Shown one piece after another: positions 61,373-64,000 of a stretch of 64,000 nucleotides of DNA. Source of the DNA: Oscillospiraceae bacterium (GTDB lineage Bacteria; Bacillota; Clostridia; Oscillospirales; Ruminococcaceae); contig SVMR01000006.1 in NCBI GenBank assembly GCA_015067315.1, positions 47,091 to 111,090 on the forward strand, read 5' to 3'. Made by a program: the position numbers and the translations under genes. Position 1 is the first letter of the stretch, and every line of letters starts with the position of its first letter. Under the pieces are notes generated by a model. The model made no database searches. It was not told where the DNA came from and saw only the letters and a program-made list of their open reading frames with translations.

Positions 61373-61834
61373 TTATCCCATATTTCCCGCCCCGTCAATA
61401 GGTCTTTGCCAGTCTTCCGTATGGGAAGCTATATCCGCGGCGATAACCTTGTTTTCGTAAACATAGAGCGTTGCAAAAACTTCCTCTTTGCCCTCTATCG
61501 GATAGACGTATTTTTTTACCTTTTTTCCAAGATACGGCGAAAGATCGAAGCCGGATTCTTTTTGGATTTCGTTATATTCCGAAAGGATTTCGTCAAATTC
61601 TTCCGGAAGAAGAATTTCTTCAACAAGGGAGGGTTCCTCCGCCGTTTTAAAGCCTTTTGAGGCGATGTATCCCGTTCGTTCTTCGTTATTCGTTACCCGC
61701 AGGGAAATTGATTCTGCGGCGTTTTTGCCGCTTTCTCCGGCAAAGAAAAGTATAACGGCGATCACAGCCGCAAGAACGACGCAGGCTGTTCCGAGGATTT
61801 TTGTTCTTGTTGTTTTTATTGAAGCGGTAAGCAT
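61373..61834 (-). CDS. DUF4830 domain membrane protein
   Basis: 153 residues. One N-terminal membrane helix (~12-33), then the DUF4830 part: YIASKGFKTAEEPSLVEEILLPEEFDEILSEYNEIQKESGFDLSPYLGKKVKKYVY. Such proteins are extracellular and of unknown function in Clostridia. GGAGA lies seven bases before the ATG. Confidence 0.75.
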   Translation of the reverse strand: MLTASIKTTRTKILGTACVVLAAVIAVILFFAGESGKNAAESISLRVTNNEERTGYIASKGFKTAEEPSLVEEILLPEEFDEILSEYNEIQKESGFDLSPYLGKKVKKYVYPIEGKEEVFATLYVYENKVIAADIASHTEDWQRPIDGAGNMG

Positions 61835-61890
61835 TGAATCATCTCCGGAATTGCAGTTTTTGGAAGGCTTTTTCAGGAACTTTGCAAAAC

Positions 61891-61927
61891 AAAAAAAGCC
61901 CCGTCAATAATATGACGGGGCTTTTTT
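61891..61927 (-). terminator. terminator of EF-G-like gene
   Basis: AAAAAAAGCCCCGTCA ATAATA TGACGGGGCTTTTTT just after the stop of the EF-G-like gene. Confidence 0.9.
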
Positions 61928-61942
61928 AACTATTCGGAAAAA

Positions 61943-64000
61943 TTATTCTTTTTCTTCGGTCATCCACTGTTTTGCTTCTTCGATTACAGCCTGTTTAAGG
62001 GTTTCGTCGCGAAGTTCTTCATAGTGGTCGAATGCAAAGGTGAAGGAACCTCTGCCCTGGGTGGAGGAACGGAGAGAAGTTGTGAAATCGTGCATTTCGC
62101 TCATGGGAACTTCTGCTTCAACTTCGGAATAACCGTCTTCGCCGTCAACGGGGTTCATACCGAGAACACGGCCGCGGCGTTTGTTTACGTCGCCGATGAT
62201 ATCGCCGGTGTGGTCATCCGGAACGATGACTTTGAGGGAGCCGATAGGTTCAAGGATTGCGGGACCTGCCTGGGGAATACCTGCTTTGTAAGCAAGCCTT
62301 GCAGCCATCTGGAAGGACATATCGTTGGAGTCAACGGGATGGTAGGAACCGTCAACAAGTCTGCCGAGAACGCCGACCATGGGATAGCCTGCGAGCATAC
62401 CGGTTTTGCATGCTTCGCGGAGACCTTTTTCAACTGCGGGGAAGAAGTTTCTCGGAACGGAACCGCCGAATACTGCTTCTTCGAATACCATTTCTTCGGA
62501 TTCGGTAGGCTCGAATTCGATCCAAACGTCACCGTACTGGCCGTGGCCGCCGGACTGTTTCTTATGTTTACCCTGAACTTTAACCTTTTTGCGGATGGTT
62601 TCACGATAAGGTACGCGGGGTTTTTCAAGACCGAGTTCAACGCCGAATTTGGATTTGAGTTTGCTGCAGATTACGTCAAGATGCTGTTCGCCGAGACCTG
62701 CAAGGATCTGCTGTTTGGTTTCTGCGTTGTTTTCGTAAGCAACGGTTGCATCCTCTTCCATGATACGAGCAAGAGCGCCAGCGATTTTGGAATCGTCGGT
62801 TTTGCCCTTGGGATACATTGCCATTCTGTAGCAGGCATAGGGGAATTCGGTTTTTTTGCAGGAAACAACGCGTTTCGGATCGCAAAGGGTATCGCCGGTT
62901 TCTGCGTCTGCAAGTTTGGTGATTGCGCAGATATCGCCTGCGTTTACTTCATCAACGGGTTCCTGGGTTTTTCCGTGCATAAGAACAAGTTTGCCGAGTC
63001 TTTCGGGGTTGCCGGTTCTTGCGTTGGTAACTGCGGAAGCTGCGTTGAGAACGCCGGAAACAACTTTTACGAAGGAAAGTTTTCCTACGAACGGGTCTGC
63101 AACGGTTTTGAAAACGTATGCTGCAAGAGGTTCGTCTTCGGTGCAGTTAAGTTTAACTTCTTTTCCGTCAGCATCGGTTGCGGTTTCGGAAGCAACTTCT
63201 TCTGCGGAGGGGAAGATTTTTTTGAATTCGTGGAGAAGCATTTCGATTCCGCGAAGAGTTACGGAGTCGCCGCAATATACGGGAGCGATGATGCCTGCCG
63301 CAACGCCTTCTTCAAAGCCGCGGAAACGTTCTTCTTCGGTGAATTCTTCGCCGTCGAAGAATTTTTCCATAAGTTCGTCGTCTGCTTCTGCGATTGCTTC
63401 GTTGATTGCGTCTTCAAGTTCTTCGATCATCGGGTCATCGGGAAGATCAACTTTGGTGCTCTTGCCTTTTGCGTCGAAGGTAAATGCTTTTTTGGTGATA
63501 AGGTCAACGTAAACGTCGCCGACAGGAATTACTGCGGGACATACTGCGTTACCGAATTTTTCTTTGAGAGCTGCAAGAACTTTGTTGAAGTCTGCGTTTT
63601 CAAGATCCATTTTGGAAACATAGAATGCTTTTGCTTTTTTCTGTGCGGTTGCAAGTTTCCAAGCTTTTTCGGTACCGACAAGAACGCCGGATTTTGCAGA
63701 AAGAGTGATGATGACTGCGTCAGCTGCGCGAACGCCTTCATAGAAGCCGCCTGCGAAGTCGAAGAGTCCGGGAGTGTCGATGATGTTTACTTTTACACCG
63801 TCATACTCAAAAGGAGCTACTGCGGAGCTTACGGAAATGTGGCGTTTGGTTTCTTCGGGGTCGAAGTCGCAAACGGTATTTCCTTCCGGAACGGAACCGA
63901 GTCTGTCGGTAGCGCCGGCCATATAAAGAAGAGCCTCAGCAAGGCTGGTTTTGCCGTCGCCGCCGTGACCGGCAAGTGCGATATTTCTGATATCTTTTGC
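61943..64000 (-). CDS. EF-G-like translational GTPase (5' end outside window)
   Basis: At least 685 codons; the frame runs open to the window edge, so the N-terminus is missing. The P-loop GHGGDGKTSL is encoded at about 63938-63967, G3 is NIIDTPGLFDF (not the usual DTPGHVDF), and G4 is SKMD (canonical NKMD), so nucleotide contacts differ from housekeeping EF-G. EF-G domains II to V are present: GHGQYGDVWIEFEP and MSEMHDFTTSLRSSTQGRG near the end. It resembles the divergent EF-G2/FusA-like proteins common in Clostridia and may work in translocation or ribosome rescue. Confidence 0.88.
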   Translation of the reverse strand, partial: AKDIRNIALAGHGGDGKTSLAEALLYMAGATDRLGSVPEGNTVCDFDPEETKRHISVSSAVAPFEYDGVKVNIIDTPGLFDFAGGFYEGVRAADAVIITLSAKSGVLVGTEKAWKLATAQKKAKAFYVSKMDLENADFNKVLAALKEKFGNAVCPAVIPVGDVYVDLITKKAFTFDAKGKSTKVDLPDDPMIEELEDAINEAIAEADDELMEKFFDGEEFTEEERFRGFEEGVAAGIIAPVYCGDSVTLRGIEMLLHEFKKIFPSAEEVASETATDADGKEVKLNCTEDEPLAAYVFKTVADPFVGKLSFVKVVSGVLNAASAVTNARTGNPERLGKLVLMHGKTQEPVDEVNAGDICAITKLADAETGDTLCDPKRVVSCKKTEFPYACYRMAMYPKGKTDDSKIAGALARIMEEDATVAYENNAETKQQILAGLGEQHLDVICSKLKSKFGVELGLEKPRVPYRETIRKKVKVQGKHKKQSGGHGQYGDVWIEFEPTESEEMVFEEAVFGGSVPRNFFPAVEKGLREACKTGMLAGYPMVGVLGRLVDGSYHPVDSNDMSFQMAARLAYKAGIPQAGPAILEPIGSLKVIVPDDHTGDIIGDVNKRRGRVLGMNPVDGEDGYSEVEAEVPMSEMHDFTTSLRSSTQGRGSFTFAFDHYEELRDETLKQAVIEEAKQWMTEEKE

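Overview
The window looks like chromosome of an endospore-forming, Gram-positive Clostridia member, probably an uncultured gut Oscillospiraceae/Ruminococcaceae-type bacterium. The evidence is a SpoVAF/GerA-type spore germination protein, Firmicutes regulatory RNAs (T-box, cobalamin riboswitch), AgrC/LytTR-type signalling, SipW/TasA-like surface proteins, sortase B, strong AGGAGG ribosome binding sites, many TTG starts, and short GC-rich intergenic repeats typical of gut Clostridia. Coding sequence is moderate in G+C, except the first ~3.7 kb, which is strikingly AT-rich. There is no rRNA and no CRISPR array; there is one tRNA (Pro, CGG).

Layout. 0-3.7 kb: a probable mobile-element remnant (large AT-rich membrane protein on +; DUF6809-like, small ORF and TnpV-like gene on -). 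3.7-12.2 kb: SPFH/zinc-ribbon protein with a membrane partner, a vanW-dltA-dltC-like operon, and a heterodimeric ABC exporter. 12.4-17.5 kb: oligoendopeptidase F, then a T-box-controlled trpXYZ-type amino-acid ABC importer. 17.6-23.9 kb: RlmD-type methyltransferase, CBS protein, tRNA-Pro, VOC and AraC-type genes, a cobalamin riboswitch lying downstream of cob(I)alamin adenosyltransferase, SseB-like protein, RluA-type pseudouridine synthase. 23.9-27.8 kb: mscL, trkH, trkA and an acetyltransferase interrupted by an in-frame TAG. 28-36.3 kb: VanY-type carboxypeptidase, ECF sigma/membrane anti-sigma pair, VanZ-like protein, flavodoxin-fold oxidoreductase, second RlmD paralogue, and a DHHW/MBOAT O-acylation pair. 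36.5-37.9 kb: SpoVAF/GerA-like germination protein.

37.9-48.9 kb is the most distinctive region. Read on the minus strand it holds two SipW-like signal peptidases, three or four TasA/camelysin-like secreted proteins, a 1.6-kilo-residue surface protein with ten H-x-H...C units, and a class B sortase. A divergent LytTR response regulator and GHKL sensor kinase (49.0-51.1 kb) flank it, suggesting a signal-controlled surface fibre or matrix locus. 51.1-55.2 kb: MarR regulator with a clear double operator, followed by a second heterodimeric ABC exporter. 55.2-64 kb: pyridoxamine kinase, YfbR-like nucleotidase, small conserved-looking protein, YfhO-type membrane protein, DUF4349 lipoprotein, GNAT, DUF4830 protein, and the 3' part of a divergent EF-G-like GTPase running off the right edge.

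Two window-wide signals stand out. The heptamer TGAGCAC is much commoner on the + strand than its complement and seems to drive synonymous codon choice. TAG is not used as the terminal stop of any intact gene I checked, yet occurs in frame inside one gene.
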